Positions 25,359 to 39,463 of a stretch of 64,000 bases of DNA are shown piece by piece; positions within the stretch are counted from its first letter, which is position 1, and each line of letters starts with the position of its first letter. The stretch is from Sinonovacula constricta (Eukaryota; Mollusca; Bivalvia; Cardiida; Solecurtidae). Under the pieces are notes generated by a model, which was not told the DNA's origin, searched no databases, and was given only the letters and a program-made list of their open reading frames with translations. The position numbers were made by a program, and so were the translations under genes. The DNA lies in contig CM017558.1 of assembly GCA_007844125.1 (NCBI GenBank), positions 48,950,772 to 49,014,771 of the forward strand, written 5' to 3'.

Positions 25359-26551
25359 TTACTCATCACGGACCCAAATCGAAATTCCTCCGTTCTTGGA
25401 AGTCATCTTTTCAGGGGGTATGTAATCAATCTCAACAACTGGAATCGTTGAAGTAATAGTTTCAACTTGTTGAAACACCCACAGTCTTCTGTTGTCAGCT
25501 GATATCCAGTTACCGCCATGGAACGCAACGCGTATGGGGGGAAAATCGTAAACGCTGAGTCTGAAAAAGAACATGTGACTATGAAAACTTTTTACGATTG
25601 GGACTTTTGCAGAAATTGCTAGTAACAGGATTTCATTACCAGAACAGTTCCGAATGTCTTTGATTGCTCTATAGTTTTGATCTATTTGTCCGGTATTCAT
25701 AATGTATAACACACATCAAGCAATTTAGCATAAATAAGCATTGAAACAGATTCGACAATCACTATGACACGCGCAGTTCATCTTTTCATTCCTTCAGAAA
25801 AAAAAATGGCAAAGGTGCCACTGTCCTTCAGATTTCCTTAAATAATTAAGTTCAGTACTTCAAAAACGTAGAATTATTACGTCAAACGCTCTAGTCAAAT
25901 CAACATATAACGGTGTAGGTACGTCATTAATGAAGGTTGTAAAAAACAAAAACAACAGAAGACATGATATATTTGTTAATAATTGTGAGCAAAACAACAT
26001 AGATTAGTTCTATCGGAATGTTTAAATGACATTAAATTGTATTGTTTTTAATTGAAAATATACAAGCTGTTCAAATTGTCACTAAAGATTAATTTGATGC
26101 GTTTACCTCTGACAAAAACGTTAATGTTATTTTCTTGCCAGCCCTGTCATAATGTCAGCTCGATGTCAGGAAGGTCGCGGGCGCAAGACCATGCTTATAA
26201 TGTCTTTAAATGACAGACGCTGCTTCGCTTGAGCTCGAGCATGTATAAGGATAGTTTCACGAAGCGTTTGTCCAGTGTCAAGATAATGTGCATTTCTGTT
26301 ATCATGGCAAAAAATTTCCACATATAAGATTGTTAATGTAAAGAAAAGAAGCTGATTACAAACACACAACCAACCATCCTTTGTAAATAAATGTTAATCT
26401 CTGCCTGTCCGACCTATGTTAAAGAAACCTGTCTTCACACTTACCTGCCATCCAAAATGTCTGACACTGCATCTTCCAAAAACACTCCGTTACTAAAACA
26501 ATTATCGATGCTGTTTTGGCTGAACCTTATTTCTGATGGACGAAGCTTCAT
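25359..26551 (-). CDS. Gene 2, M3: short domain-only DNRRLW protein
   Basis: Exons 26551-26445 and 25560-25359; the intron is 25561-26444 (884 bp), phase 2, donor CAG|GTAAGT, acceptor TTTTTCAG. The product is 102 residues, identical to M2 over the motifs SEIRFSQNSI, FPPIRVAF, ADNRRLWVFQQ and TIPVVEI. It is intact, with no signal peptide or membrane helix. Same inferred ParB/Srx-like fold and unknown function as M2. Confidence 0.72.
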
Positions 26552-26636
26552 TTTTGTTATTAAAGCCAATTTGCTTGCGTTTAAAGTAGTTTAATGTAGC
26601 ATTTGCTATCTGGTGGACACTTCATCTAGCATAACC

Positions 26637-26642
26637 TTTATA
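26637..26642 (-). promoter_or_regulatory. Possible TATA box of gene 2, M3
   Basis: Minus-strand CATATAAAGG about 86 bp upstream of the ATG. Confidence 0.3.
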
Positions 26643-28115
26643 TGTTGTTTTTTTCAATTCCAAAAAGCCCTGCCAGGTTTCCCCGTGTTCTACCTATACA
26701 AACTGAAACTAGTTTCATAGTTTTGAAAGTGGAGGAAATACCCAAAGTGTCAAGTACGTTTGTACCTGTAGATCAATTATTGTAGCGGCTGAAACATGAT
26801 ACAAAAACGCCATTGATATTTTGACTTCGCGTGAACATCAACATATTAATAAAATGGTTCGCAGTAAGGTTAAGTAATGTTAAAGAGTAAGCGATTTAAA
26901 AGCCGCTTGATTTACATACCAAATGAGTAGACTACACGCCTTAGAATAAGGGTCTGACAAAGTTTTATACTTACTCAATTTTAATATAAATACACCATAA
27001 TCATATAAGTCATAATTCAACAGATCTTCTGTTCTGAATGTTGCTCTGAACAACCTCATCAAAGCAAACCTACAAACAAAAAATTGTGGTGCATTCAAGC
27101 AATACAGTCCACATACAAAGTTTTGACATCTGGAAGTCACATAAAGATCCACGGTAATGTTGTCAATCTATGCCATTACCTGTTAATTTATGCCCATCCA
27201 ATGCAATCAATCCTAATAATAAAACGAGGCTAATTTAAGAAAGCGAAAATGAAAATATGTATATATTTAAAAAATGATTTATAAATCAATCCATTTCTCT
27301 CTTGTCCATAAAAATGCAAAACAAACATAACGAAAATACATTATGCATTTTATTGCAAATTTAACAAGTGATACAAAAATATTTGAGGTGTATATGTTGT
27401 AATACAATGCCATTGAGGTTGAGCCATCTGTTTAGTTTCTTATCTCTTCGTTAAAATCATACAAACAATAATTAAAGAATAATGAAATTTGAATCACAAA
27501 TAACTTAATGTGTGTTATTACTTCAGTATTACACAGTACATTTACATGCACCAGGGTCCTGAAAGAAGAACTCTTATAACCTATCTAACGTATATTCTCA
27601 GCAATAGACAGAACATAATTTTCGACCGAGTAAAAAGAAAAGCCTTGATATGCATTGAAATCCGATTGCATTCACTTGATTATTGTAGTTTATAAACAGT
27701 TACTGGAACTTTTTTGTTTGATTAAACATTAAAGGAAAATCATGAAGCGCAAATTGACAGATCACACAACTAAATGCACTGATAAACGTTGTGTATATAA
27801 CTGTGTCTTAATTACTATTTTAATCTTATATACGTCTGGTATAACCTGTGTGTAAATTGTGTATAAATTATTAGAACGTTTTTTTATGATATATATTTAA
27901 TTCAAATGTGTATTATTTACTTTTTCAACATAATTTTTTGTAACAGAACATAATGTCAATTGTTTTTGAAATCGCATGGATACATTATTAAAAGGTAAAA
28001 TATATCCTATTGTGCAAAAGCAATATAATGTAACATCTTAATATTACACATGCATACCATAGCTGCATAAAAACGATAATAATTAAAATATACCACAACG
28101 ATACTACTTTATACA

Positions 28116-29172
28116 TCACTTATATAGAACACCAGCAGCCCCCAGGATGATTAGGATAACAACAACAACAACAATTATAACAATGATACAGAGCCAGGTG
28201 AAAAAACGTTTGCGCGTAACAAAATAGTTCTTCAAAGTTTGTACTGCTGTGGTTTTGCTGCTGTGTGTTGTCGTTGTTGTTGTCATTGAAACAGATAAAC
28301 TGGAATCATCTGAAATAACAGTAGTTGTCACGTCGGCCTCTGTGCTAACTGGCACCGTGTCATCACCGGTGTTACTGGTTGTTGTGTTTACAATGACATC
28401 GTCTGCCTTGTTGTATGTCATGTCACTCTCTGTGTCATTGGCTGTAATGTCCAAATTGATATCATTTGGATCAATGTTAACTGTCACATGGTCATGTTTA
28501 GTTGCATGATTGTCGACAAAAAATCTTCTCGAAGGAACCACCGATGGTTCGGTTTCTTTTGCGAACGACGCGCAACTGCCCCCTACATTTATCGGTGACT
28601 GGAACTTTGAAGTTGTCGCATACAGGTACGGGTCATTTTTGGGAATGGTATAGTCAATATAAGATGCCGATGCTGAACTAAATGAAGTATTTGTCGTTTT
28701 CCCCGATTCTTGTCCTTTACATGAAATTACATCACCAAACTTTGATGTCGACGAATCTGAAGAAAACCCAACACTTAAATACGATCCGGTGAACAAAATA
28801 CGTGTCTCTGGAATCTTTTCCTGTATAACGGGTGTGCTCGATCTTTTGGACGGCTTCCTGTGCCATTTACCACCAGGCCCGCGCCGAACACAAATATCCA
28901 CGCCCTTATTATATGACGTCATCTTGGCTGATGGAATACTGTATGTAACCATCACAGGCACAGTGTCACATTTTCCAAGACGGTAGAGTTGTCGGAAGAC
29001 CCACAATCTTCGGTTATCAGCGGTAACCCATCGGTCATCAATCTTTGCAACTGAAATCGTCGGTAGGTCATATATGCTGCATCTGTAATGTATGAAAACA
29101 TCATCATCATTATTATAATTGTTATTATTATTACTACTCCTGCTTCTTCTACTACTACTACTACTACTACTT

Positions 29173-29213
<41 letters not shown>

Positions 29214-29325
29214 GCTACTACTATTAACGCTACTACTTCTACTACTACTGCTACTGTCAATGCTACTACTACTATTAATGTTACTACTACTACTGCTGCT
29301 ACAAATACTATTACTACTACTACTT

Positions 29326-29391
<66 letters not shown>

Positions 29392-29514
29392 TTAATGTTA
29401 CTTCTACTACTACTATTAATGCTACTACTACTAGTACTATTACTGCTACTTCTTCTATTAATTCTACTACTTCTACTACTACTACTACTACTACTACTAC
29501 TGCTACTACTACTG

Positions 29515-29550
<36 letters not shown>

Positions 29551-29556
29551 TTAATG

Positions 29557-29589
<33 letters not shown>

Positions 29590-29843
29590 TTAATGCTACT
29601 ACTACTACTACTACTTCTACTACTACTACCACTACTAGTACTTCTATTACTTTTATCAGAAGAAGATGGCGATGAGAAGGACAAGATGATGGTCATATAA
29701 TGATTTAAGATTACATACCGTCCTTCACATATATCGTCCAATGTTTCACCAATCTGTTTATAACTATGTCGACTTCTTTGGTCAAAAACATTATTTATCG
29801 AGTCTTGAGAGAAAAAAATTTCGACCGGTTTAAGCGACTTCAT
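28116..29843 (-). CDS. Gene 1, M3: DNRRLW domain protein with C-terminal anchor
   Basis: Exons 29843-29719 and 29082-28116; the intron is 29083-29718 (636 bp), phase 2, donor GGACG|GTATGT, acceptor CATTACAG. The product is 363 residues. The domain, linker and helix match the other copies. One private change puts Cys for Ser in the DISVRR motif after the domain (residue 106). As in M2, an upstream in-frame ATG at 29861 would add six residues; I prefer 29843 because M1 and M4 lack the extension. Confidence 0.75.
29098..29650. repeat. AGT/ACT triplet array in the gene 1 intron, M3
   Basis: Closest to the M2 array in word order, with local triplet gains and losses. The intron length remains divisible by three. 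Confidence 0.95.
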
Positions 29844-29878
29844 TTTCTGACTTTGTTTCACCCCTAATTAAACTATCC

Positions 29879-29886
29879 AATTTATA
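29879..29886 (-). promoter_or_regulatory. TATA box candidate of gene 1, M3
   Basis: Minus-strand GGGGTATAAATTGG, about 36 bp before the ATG. Confidence 0.45.
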
Positions 29887-30893
29887 CCCCCCTTATCATA
29901 GGTAAATTGTAAATTCCACTGGAAACTCCAAATGTTTGCTGTTTATAGAAATTGCAGAATTCCATATTCGCAATCGATTGCTTCATACACCTTCATAGCT
30001 TGCCGACCTGCTTATCTATGCCCTCTACAAACCCTGTAAATGTGCATGTTTAAAACGTGACTTGTATTGTTATTGCACAAATTCGATTCGTCTTCGGCCT
30101 TTTCCGTACTTTTAAAGTAAAAATAACTGAGGTGATCCTAATGCAGTACACGTTGCCAGCGCCCTCGCCTGTATCAACTCGAGTGCCACTCAAACGATAC
30201 TGTTAAGTCCGGCAGCTGGGTATGGTTATCGCCCCCACCTCTCCCCCGCCTTTTTTTTCATGGATATCAAAATGTTCGTGAGGGTGTCAAGAAACAAAAT
30301 CTCCAATGTACTCAAAAATAAACCCATTTGGGCTATATGAAAACTAATAGTTTCCATGGCAACCATCATGAAATTTTAATAGGAGAGTAGATCTAGAAAA
30401 ACTTATTACTTCTCCAAAAATGTAATAGACGTATACATCTGTAACTCAATTAAAGGTTATTATGGCTATGTGTCAGTTATGCAAATTAGCACTTATGAAT
30501 ACCGGTATTTATAAGTTCTAATGAGATGATAAAAATAGACTTTATTTTTGAAAATTTGGTTAGATTCTTTTTATTTTAAAGCAATATTCAAACAAACAAC
30601 AGTTTCAAAAGTTATATGCATACCACTGCCGGTCTAACACACGTTGGTCTAAGCTTTATAGTATTTGGTTTATTTTATTTTTTTAATGACTTTTTATTTA
30701 TTTTCGTCCAAATTTTGCTCATTCATTTTCGCTAGAAGTCTTCTTTAAACTAACCATAACAAAGAAGAACAATTTTGTATCATTCATTAAGTAGAGTTTA
30801 TTTTAAAAAGATGTCAATTTTGAGCAAGTGAATTAGAATTTATTTCATTTAAAGGCAATTTTTAAACAAATTGTACTGTTTCAAAATTTTAAA

Positions 30894-31080
30894 AGGCACT
30901 TCTCTTTGTCTGATACGTGTTTGTTTAAGTTTTGCATGAATTAGTCTTTTTTTAAAATTAATTTTGTCTGTGCTTATTAAAAAGTTTAATAGGCACTTCT
31001 CTTTGTCTGATACATGTTTGTTTAAGTTTTGCATGAATTGATCTTTTTTTTTAAAATCAATTTTGTCTGTGCTTATTAAA
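30894..31080. repeat. Two tandem copies of the 100-bp unit, S2
   Basis: The AGGCACTTCTCTTTGTCTG word repeated as in S1. Confidence 0.88.
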
Positions 31081-32619
31081 AGCCTGCATAAAACTATTCA
31101 TAGCATGGAAAACAAAGTTTTAGACTGGTCCTTTGCTGAAGGATATCATTAAGCTACGATTTGAACTTACTTTTAATTATGCAAATTAGTGCTCATGAAC
31201 ATTTAAAAAACCTAATCGTGAGCTTACACTGTGCACTTTATCACTAAAGCAGGTATAATAAAAAGATTTCTTTGGTAATTATAAAATTTATTAGGATGTT
31301 TTTTTTATTTCTTCTCTTTTCGTCCTGTACAAACGATCTCAAGCATTTAACTAAAATCTTTCTGCGCGTAGAAGAAAGTTTCTAGTAATTATTCAGTAAG
31401 TGATGTTATGCTACACCTTCATATCCTCATAAACTAAGCAATTTATTGAAATGGATTAACGCTTAAAATTGTTTCTGTTAATTGAATTAAATATTTCTGC
31501 GTCTTTCTTAATGAATGAGGTACGTAATTTTATTGACTTTATCTCTAAGACTGTAAGGTTGAGGGAACTGCTAAATTTTTTATAGGTTTTATCAATTCCT
31601 ATCATTAACTAACAAATGTGGTGCATTCTCTTTCGCAAACATTATGTGAAAACAAGCTTATCTTTGTCATTACCATCTCCCAGCATACCTGTCACACCTT
31701 TATAGGACTTTATAACATTAAAACCCTGTTTGTATTTTTTTTAGTATTAGTTTAACAGAACATCTCGTTGACCATTTCCCTAATATAACCAAGAACTGGC
31801 ATCTTCGTGCCACACTCTTTTTAAAAAAGCTCATGCAATTTGATCTGATATGTCCAACACTTCAAAACATTTGTGGACAATACTTTTGCATGTTTTAGAG
31901 AATCCTTCCGAGATATTTCCTAGTAGATAAGCAAAACCATATCTATTAACACAACAAACATGTCGTTTTATTTTGGAGCAATGCTGCTACATTTACCACG
32001 TTTTATCATCTTATCCTTTGACATAGGGAACGAAATGTTTACAATTTGCCTTGTTATACTTCAGTTTTCTTAATCTTTGCCCACATCATGTCACTTTTAG
32101 TTTTAAATTGTGCTGTCTAGTAGTTTTTCTAAATGCAGATAATATAATATAATATATAAGAAAACAATTCTTAGCCGAATGCCAATTTTAATGTTAAGAT
32201 TGTAAACCAAGATTTCTTTGTAATTTTCAAATCAGTTATGACATAATTTCTATCTTACCCCTTTGATAACATCATTTTAATTAATGAACTGTATGAAATG
32301 TATACATTATGTTCAATGTAGATCTAGGATCACCAAACAATCCAGCTTGCTAACTGTTGCAGCATCGTTCTGTTTACCTTCAATATGTTGTTCTTGCCAC
32401 TCTTGAATATAGCTGACAATAAGCTTCTAGACATTTTGTTATTTACATACTTATATATGCATGCATATATAATCGAATCAAGATAACGTGACAATTGTAT
32501 TTTTCCGTTTTATTGACAATTATATCACAAACAAAATGTCAGGATTAAAATAAACACTTTTGGCTTACATTATTTCTACCGAACTTCTGCAAATATAGGC
32601 TGAATACATTAACTTTATA

Positions 32620-32820
32620 TCACAGTTTATTTATGTTGGTACATGGCATGGTAATACCAAGCTGCCGGACTATGGAGAAAGAAAAATAACATGTACACCC
32701 CTTAATGACACGGTTATTAATAAATACGCCTTTATCTGTGCTTGTGCAAATGTGTAACCATCGATCAGTGGTTTCGATGTCACATGTCGCATGATTTGGT
32801 AAGCATAAACTCCTCTGCAT
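32620..32820 (-). CDS. Hypothetical Cys-bearing exon-like frame in the spacer
   Basis: A frame of about 65 residues with motifs CDIETTDRWLHIC, GVFINNRVIKGCTCYF and TMPCTN looks like extracellular, disulphide-bonded protein rather than random translation. S1 keeps it open (about 21317-21511). S3 has a one-base shift in the middle (near 44365) that breaks it. I do not recognise the family. It could be a relic exon of a surface-protein gene carried along by the duplication, or chance. No flanking exons could be assigned. Confidence 0.3.
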   Translation of the reverse strand: MQRSLCLPNHATCDIETTDRWLHICTSTDKGVFINNRVIKGCTCYFSFSIVRQLGITMPCTNINKL

Positions 32821-35688
32821 TTGCGTGCTTGTTTATACTTTCAAGACGCATCAAGCGCTGACAGCGAATATCGATGTGTAGAACGCAAACATGAAACCTG
32901 TGTTAAGAAAGTGAAAGAAGATACATATTTCAAAATCGCATTTTTTAAAAATACAATTTATTCCCTTTCTGATGTTTCGTTCAATGACTTAAAAGTAACA
33001 CTGTCTTCATGTCACACTAGCCTGGAGCGCATTACGATATATAAACCGTATTATAAGTCATTATTTATTAAAATAGTTGTGTATAAATAAAATAAAATAA
33101 ATAAGCAACTCACGATTCAACATTATACTAAAGCATAGTGATACTTCCTTGACGGAAGGATGCTGGATCAGATAAAATGAACGCGAGCTAGTATAATTAA
33201 AAGTTATTTCATACCTGTTCATTATTGAATGGAACAGTACTTAAAAACGATTTATTAAAACAATGTTTTAACAAATTATACAACGTGCTACCATGACAAA
33301 ATTAATGTAATTATATTCAGTTTATTGGCTATACTCGGGTTTTATTTGATTTTCTTTTCTTTAGATGAACTTTCTTTGTTTAGATAATATCGTTATTGAA
33401 CACGAGAAATATTGCCAGAAAAAACGCACAAGTGTCTCACATCCTGGTCTTTATGGGTGTTTTTGGTCATGAGCAAAAGAAAACGATGCAGATTATCTTG
33501 AGCACATGTTAGATCCCAAGAGCGGCGCCAATAAAAACAACGACCGTCGCGACCGCAGCAACATCTGGAAAGATCTAAATAAAGGACCGTTTTAAAAGGA
33601 TCAGAGAAACCTTTGATATAAACAGGTCAGTGTTAGTGTAAACAACGTGGTGAATGTGTCATAGGACTATATTTTATTAATATATTTAATTTTATTGATA
33701 AGTTATAAAATATTAAATGTTGTAGCTATAAATTGTAGTTATAATCATAGTTAATATACACTAAAATTAAAGTATTTATAGAAAGAAAGATAACTCAGTC
33801 AAGATTTAATTAAGTTATACACGTATTGTTGTTCGTTAAGTCATAACCCTTTGAAACGTTGTTACGACCGGTGTCGCTATTTAAGATTTATTTATAAAAT
33901 GGCACGTTTACTAAACGACGAAATGGTGTAACAGAAAGAACAAGCCAGCAACAAACAAGTACAATAATGTTTTATTTTAATAATAAGAATATATGACAAA
34001 GTCCTATGAGCATTGCAACATATACCAAACTCCGAAAAGGCAGAGAACAAAGGTATTACACATGCAAACCAAGCGAAAAGTAAGAACAAATTTGTGATGA
34101 GTCATTTAACGAAAAGAGCAAACCCGACAGTTACCGCCTTGGAACGGTCAGTCGGCAATATGGACCGACTGGGGTGCTTAAATCGGTTTTACAGAGTTCT
34201 AACCTCGCACTTCCTGACGAGTTTCTCAAATGCAAGCAATGAAAAGAAAAACGATCTATTTGAATACAAAATGTCCAAGCGCTGGTATTTTCTATAAGTC
34301 ATGACGGAAGTAGTGACGTCATTGAAAAATAATATCTACATAGTGTTTAGAAAAGAAAATAGTATTACTTCGATTTGAAAAACTAAACAAAAATGGTTGA
34401 CTAAAAATAGAATTGACTTTCTAAATCATGAACAATCAACTAAATCTATGGCTTAATAAAATAATAATAAATATATCAGACAAAATGTGAGAATACAAAA
34501 TAAATGTTAGCTTACAGTTTGTCCCTTTAGGAGGTGTCCCTTTAATAGTCCAACGTCGAATAATTCTAAAGAGTTTCCGGTAGAATGTCCTCGTAGATAC
34601 GCACAGTTGAAATTATCCAAAGGTAGAACAATACACGAATATAATTAATATAATTCCAAATCCAACACTTTAATATTTATATCACTGTAGAATATAATAA
34701 GTCCACGTAAGTTCCAACAAAGAAAGGTTTAATATAGAAGCTGCAAGTATTTCCAAACTATCTGTCCAAACTCTATGTCCAAACTTTATGTCCAAACTTC
34801 CTTAAATCGGCTGACACGCACTTATATAAGCCAACAAATTTCTAGAAGGCAGAAGTCTCCAGAACATTCACGAAACCCAGTTAAAAATAAACAAATGAAT
34901 TTTCTAGCATGATCCTTTTCTTTCTAGCTGTTACGCGAATGCTTCATCATGCGAAATACGTCATTAATACCACTACGATAAACAACCCCTTAACCTGACT
35001 AGCGTTACCTTAAACGCTGGTGTACTACTGTACATAACAACGTTTTGATTGGATAATTTTAAGCCATTGACCACTTGTCAACCGATCGTCATTTCAAATT
35101 TTCAATTAACAAAGAGCGGACGACATATGTAGATTTGGATCTACCAGGAATTATATTTCTGCAGTAAAATATAGTTTGTGTTATCAAAAGCCTTTATATT
35201 TATTTCAAGTATTTATACATATTTATTGCTACGATCTATAATTAATATAATTTGTTTTATAATCTTCATAAACGTGTATGTTGTCGTTACATTGTCAACA
35301 ACTAATTGAGCTATACAGGCCTACATATGAATGTACATATATTTTAATTCGTTATTATGTTATTATACCATATAATATATTTTCTGTTACAGATTGTTGA
35401 TCCAAGTGGATCCCTTTAACACCATGATTAAAATATTCAAGACAAGATTGACTTTGAACTTTTTTAACGAACCCGAAAAAAAAACTAGTAACAAATGGTT
35501 TGCCTGCTTTATACAAAAGAACACGTGCGTTTTGTTTGTGATAGATTTTGTACCTGAAACTATATTGGACATGTTAAAGGGATAACTACTCTAATTTAAT
35601 ACTTTAAAACAACAACAACACGACTGATAATTAATATTATCCCATTAAATCTTGTTTTTTTATTAGTAACTTTTCTATTTATGACATA

Positions 35689-35761
35689 CAGAGAAAGAGG
35701 GAGAGACAGAGAAAGAGAAAAACAGAGAGAGAGAGACAGACACACACACAGATAGAGAGAG
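35689..35761. repeat. (GA)n microsatellite at the S2/M4 junction
   Basis: Same structure as at 24345-24417. Confidence 0.85.
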
Positions 35762-36702
35762 ACCCAGGTATGAAACCCGCAGAAGACAGCGAGACCCCGA
35801 GCGAGATACAGCAAGTATCCCCTGTGCAGCTGCGCTTCGGTCCATATTACTCTCTCGGCTGACTAGCCAGTCCTTATAATACCATAGGGCCCTCAATGGT
35901 GTGAATTATTTCTTAATTAGTCATAGTATTTTTTTCCAAGTATAAGTATTAAATTAGTGTCGTATCCCTTCAGCCTCCTGGAAATCGCGCATTTCTTTTC
36001 CCGCCTTCACTTTTCTCTGACCAATCACAATACTTCATAGCTTTTTGAACGGGTCTTTAGAAACCCGAACGCGTCTCTGGGAACCCCGAACGGGCCTTTA
36101 GAAAACCGCACGTCATTCTTCCATTGACAGCCGTGTGAGCAACACACAAATATAAATGTATATATTATAATTATATATATTGTTTTAGTCTTTTCTTAAC
36201 CCCTACCACTGACAACTGTGACACAATTAAATTAGGATTTATTTGTTCAAAACGTCCGTTATCTAATGGTTAAGATAATTGGAAGTCCCGGATTCACACA
36301 CCCTACCCCTCGCCATTAACAACCAGATGTTTGTAAAGACTCTTTACGTATATTGCTAATGGTAGTTGCTAACTAGGTACTGGTTCTACCCAGGAAGTGG
36401 TCTCAAGAGAGGGATTTAAAGAAACTGTAAGAACTCCTTACCAAAACGAGTATAAATTTAATGGAAAAAATTAAAACTGAATTATAAAGACTAATTTTAT
36501 TATGAAAACAACTGCAGCATTTTAAACATTTATTTCAATTGTTATCACATTATTAATATACGATTGTCGAATATAATTTAACAAAGACACAAAAGTGAAA
36601 GTAGATTTTAACATGTCCATAGTTTCAGAAAATCGTGCTCTTGGTGGCATATTTTCGGAAAATTTAATTTGTTATCAAACTGTAGATTTGCCAGCTGTAA
36701 TA

Positions 36703-37895
36703 TTACTCATCACGGACCCAAATCGAAATTCCTCCGTTCTTGGAAGTCATCTTTTCAGGGGGTATGTAATCAATCTCAACAACTGGAATCGTTGAAGTAA
36801 TAGTTTCAACTTGTTGAAACACCCACAGACTTCTGTTGTCAGCTGATATCCAGTTACCGCCATGGAACGCAACGCGTATGAGGGGGGAATCGTAAACGCT
36901 GAGTCTGAAAAAGAACATGTGACTATGAAAACATTTTACGATTGAGACTTTTGCAGAAATTGCTAGAAACAGGATTTCATTAGCGGAACAGTTCCGAATG
37001 TCTTTGATTGCTCTATAGTTTTGATCTATTTGTCCGGTATTCATAATGTATAACACACATCAAGCAATTTAGCATAAATAAGCATTAAAACAGATTCGAC
37101 AGTCACTATGACACGCGCAGTTCATCTTTTCATTCCTTCAGAAAAAAAAATGGCAAAGGTGCCACTGTCCTTCAGATTTCCTTAAATAATTAAGTTCAGT
37201 ACTTCAAAAACGTAGAATAATTACGTCAAACGCTCTAGTCAAATCAACATATAACGGTGTAGGTACGTCATTAATGAAGGTTGTAAAAAACAAAAACAAC
37301 AGAAGACATGATATATTTGTTAATAATTGTGAGCAAAACAACATAGATTAGTTCTATCGGAATGTTTAAATGACATTAAATTGTATTGTTTTTAATTGAA
37401 AATATACAAGCTGTTCAAATTGTCACTAAAGATTAATTTGACGCGTTTACCTCTGACAAAAACGTTAAGGTTATTTTCTTGCCAGTCCTGTTATAATGTC
37501 AGCTCGATGTAAGGAAGGTCGCGGGCGACAGACCATGCTTATAATGTCTTTAAATGACAGACGCTGCTTCGCTTGAGCCCGAGCATGTATAAGGATAGTT
37601 TCACGAAGCGTTTGTCCAGTGTCAACATAATGTGCATTTCTGTTATCATGGCAAAAAACTTCCACATATAAGATTGTTAATATAAAGCAAAGAAGCTGAT
37701 TAAAAACACACAACCAACCATCCTTTGTAAATAAATGTTAATCTCTGCCTGTCCGACCTATGTTAAAGAAACCTGTCTTCACACTTACCTGCCATCCAAA
37801 ATGTCTGACACTGCATCTTCCAAAAACACTCCGTTACTAAAACAATTATCGATGCTGTTTTGGCTGAACCTTATTTCTGATGGACGAAGCTTCAT
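36703..37895 (-). CDS. Gene 2, M4: domain-only DNRRLW protein with altered motif
   Basis: Exons 37895-37789 and 36904-36703; the intron is 36905-37788 (884 bp), phase 2, donor and acceptor intact. The 102-codon frame is open. Unlike M2 and M3 it changes conserved positions: the signature reads DNRSLW (second Arg to Ser, residue 61), and YDFPPIRV reads YDSPLIRV. If the two Arg residues form a binding or catalytic loop, as in ParB/Srx-like folds, this copy may be impaired. Expression cannot be judged from sequence. Confidence 0.65.
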
Positions 37896-37980
37896 TTTTG
37901 TTATTAAAGCCAATTTGCTTGCGTTTAAAGTAGTTTAATGTAGCATTTGCTATCTGGTTGACACTTCATCTAGCATAACC

Positions 37981-37986
37981 TTTATA
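37981..37986 (-). promoter_or_regulatory. Possible TATA box of gene 2, M4
   Basis: Minus-strand CATATAAAGG about 86 bp upstream of the ATG. Confidence 0.3.
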
Positions 37987-39463
37987 TGTTGTTTTTTTTC
38001 AATTCCAAAAAGCCCTGCCAGGTTTCCCCGTGTTCTATCTATACAAACTGAAACTAGTTTCATAGTTTTGAAAGTGAAGGAAATACCCAAAGTGTCAAGT
38101 ACGTTTGTACCTGTAGATCAATTATTGTAGCGGCTGAAACATGATACAAAAACGCCATTGATATTTTGACTTCGCGTGAACATCAACATATTAATAAAAT
38201 GGTTCGCAGTAAGGTTAAGTAATGTTAAAGAGTAAGCGATTTAAAAGCCGCTTGATTTACATACCAAATGAGTAGACTACACGCCTTAGAATAAGGGTCT
38301 GACAAAGTTTTATACTTACTCAATTTTAATATAAATACACCATAATCATATAAGTCATAATTCAACAGATCTTCTGTTCTGAATGTTGCTCTGAACAACC
38401 TCATCAAAGCAAACCTACAAACAAAAAATTGTGGTGCATTCAAGCAATACAGTCCACATACAAAGTTTTGACATCTGGAAGTCACATAAAGATCCACGGT
38501 AATGTTGTCAATCTATGCCATTACCTGTTAATTTATGCCCATCCAATGCAATCAATCCTAATAATAAAACGAGGCTAATTTAAGAAAGCGAAAATGAAAA
38601 TATGTATATATTTAAAAAATGATTTATAAATCAATCCATTTCTCTCTTGTCCATAAAAATGCAAAACAAACATAACGAAAATACATTATGCATTTTATTG
38701 CAAATTTAACAAGTGATACAAAAATATTTGAGGTGTATATGTTGTAATACAATGCCATTGAGGTTGAGCCATCTGTTTAGTTTCTTATCTCTTCGTTAAA
38801 ATCATACAAACAATAATTAAAGAATAATGAAATTTGAATCACAAATAACTTAATGTGTGTTATTACTTCAGTATTACACAGTACATTTACATGCACCAGG
38901 GTCCTGAAAGAAGAACTCTTATAACCTATCTAACGTATATTCTCAGCAATAGACAGAACATAATTTTCGACCGAGTAAAAAGAAAAGCCTTGATATGCAT
39001 TGAAATCCGATTGCATTCACTTGATTATTGTAGTTTATAAACAGTTACTGGAACTTTTTCGTTTGATTTTACATTAAAGGAAAATCATAAAGCGCAAATT
39101 GACAGATCACACAACTAAATGCACTGATAAACGTTGTGTATATAACTGTGTCTTAATTACTATTTTAATCTTATATACGTCTGGTATAACCTGTGTATAA
39201 ATTGTATATAAATTATTAGAACTTTTTTTTATTTATGATATATATTTAATTCAAATGTGTATTATTTACTTTTTCAACATAATTTTTGTAACAGAACATA
39301 ATGTCAATTGTTTTTGAAATCGCATGGATACATTATTAAAAGGTAAAATATATCCTATTGTACAAAAGCAATATAATGTAACATCTTAATATCACACATG
39401 CATACCATAGCTGCATATAAACGATAGCAATTAAAAAATACCACAACGATACTACTTTATACA

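Larger units (their letters stand above)
24345..30228. repeat. Segmental cassette M3
   Basis: Starts inside the GA microsatellite (CAGAGAAAGAGGG), so it lacks the 560-bp leader and GACA run of M1 and M2. It carries intact gene 2 (25359-26551) and gene 1 (28116-29843). From its start to about 28 kb it is almost identical to M4; in gene 1 it is closest to M2. Confidence 0.92.
30229..35688. repeat. Spacer unit S2
   Basis: Near-identical to S1 over most of its length, with small indels (for example it lacks the 10-bp GTACAAACCT duplication of S1 near 19980). No secure gene. The same coding-like remnants are present; the Cys-bearing one is annotated at 32620-32820. Confidence 0.9.

Noticed and set aside
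26880..27152. A 64-90-codon minus-strand frame between genes 1 and 2, present in all cassettes
   Set aside because: Conservation is no higher than in flanking non-coding DNA, and its 5' half differs because of the 263-bp indel.
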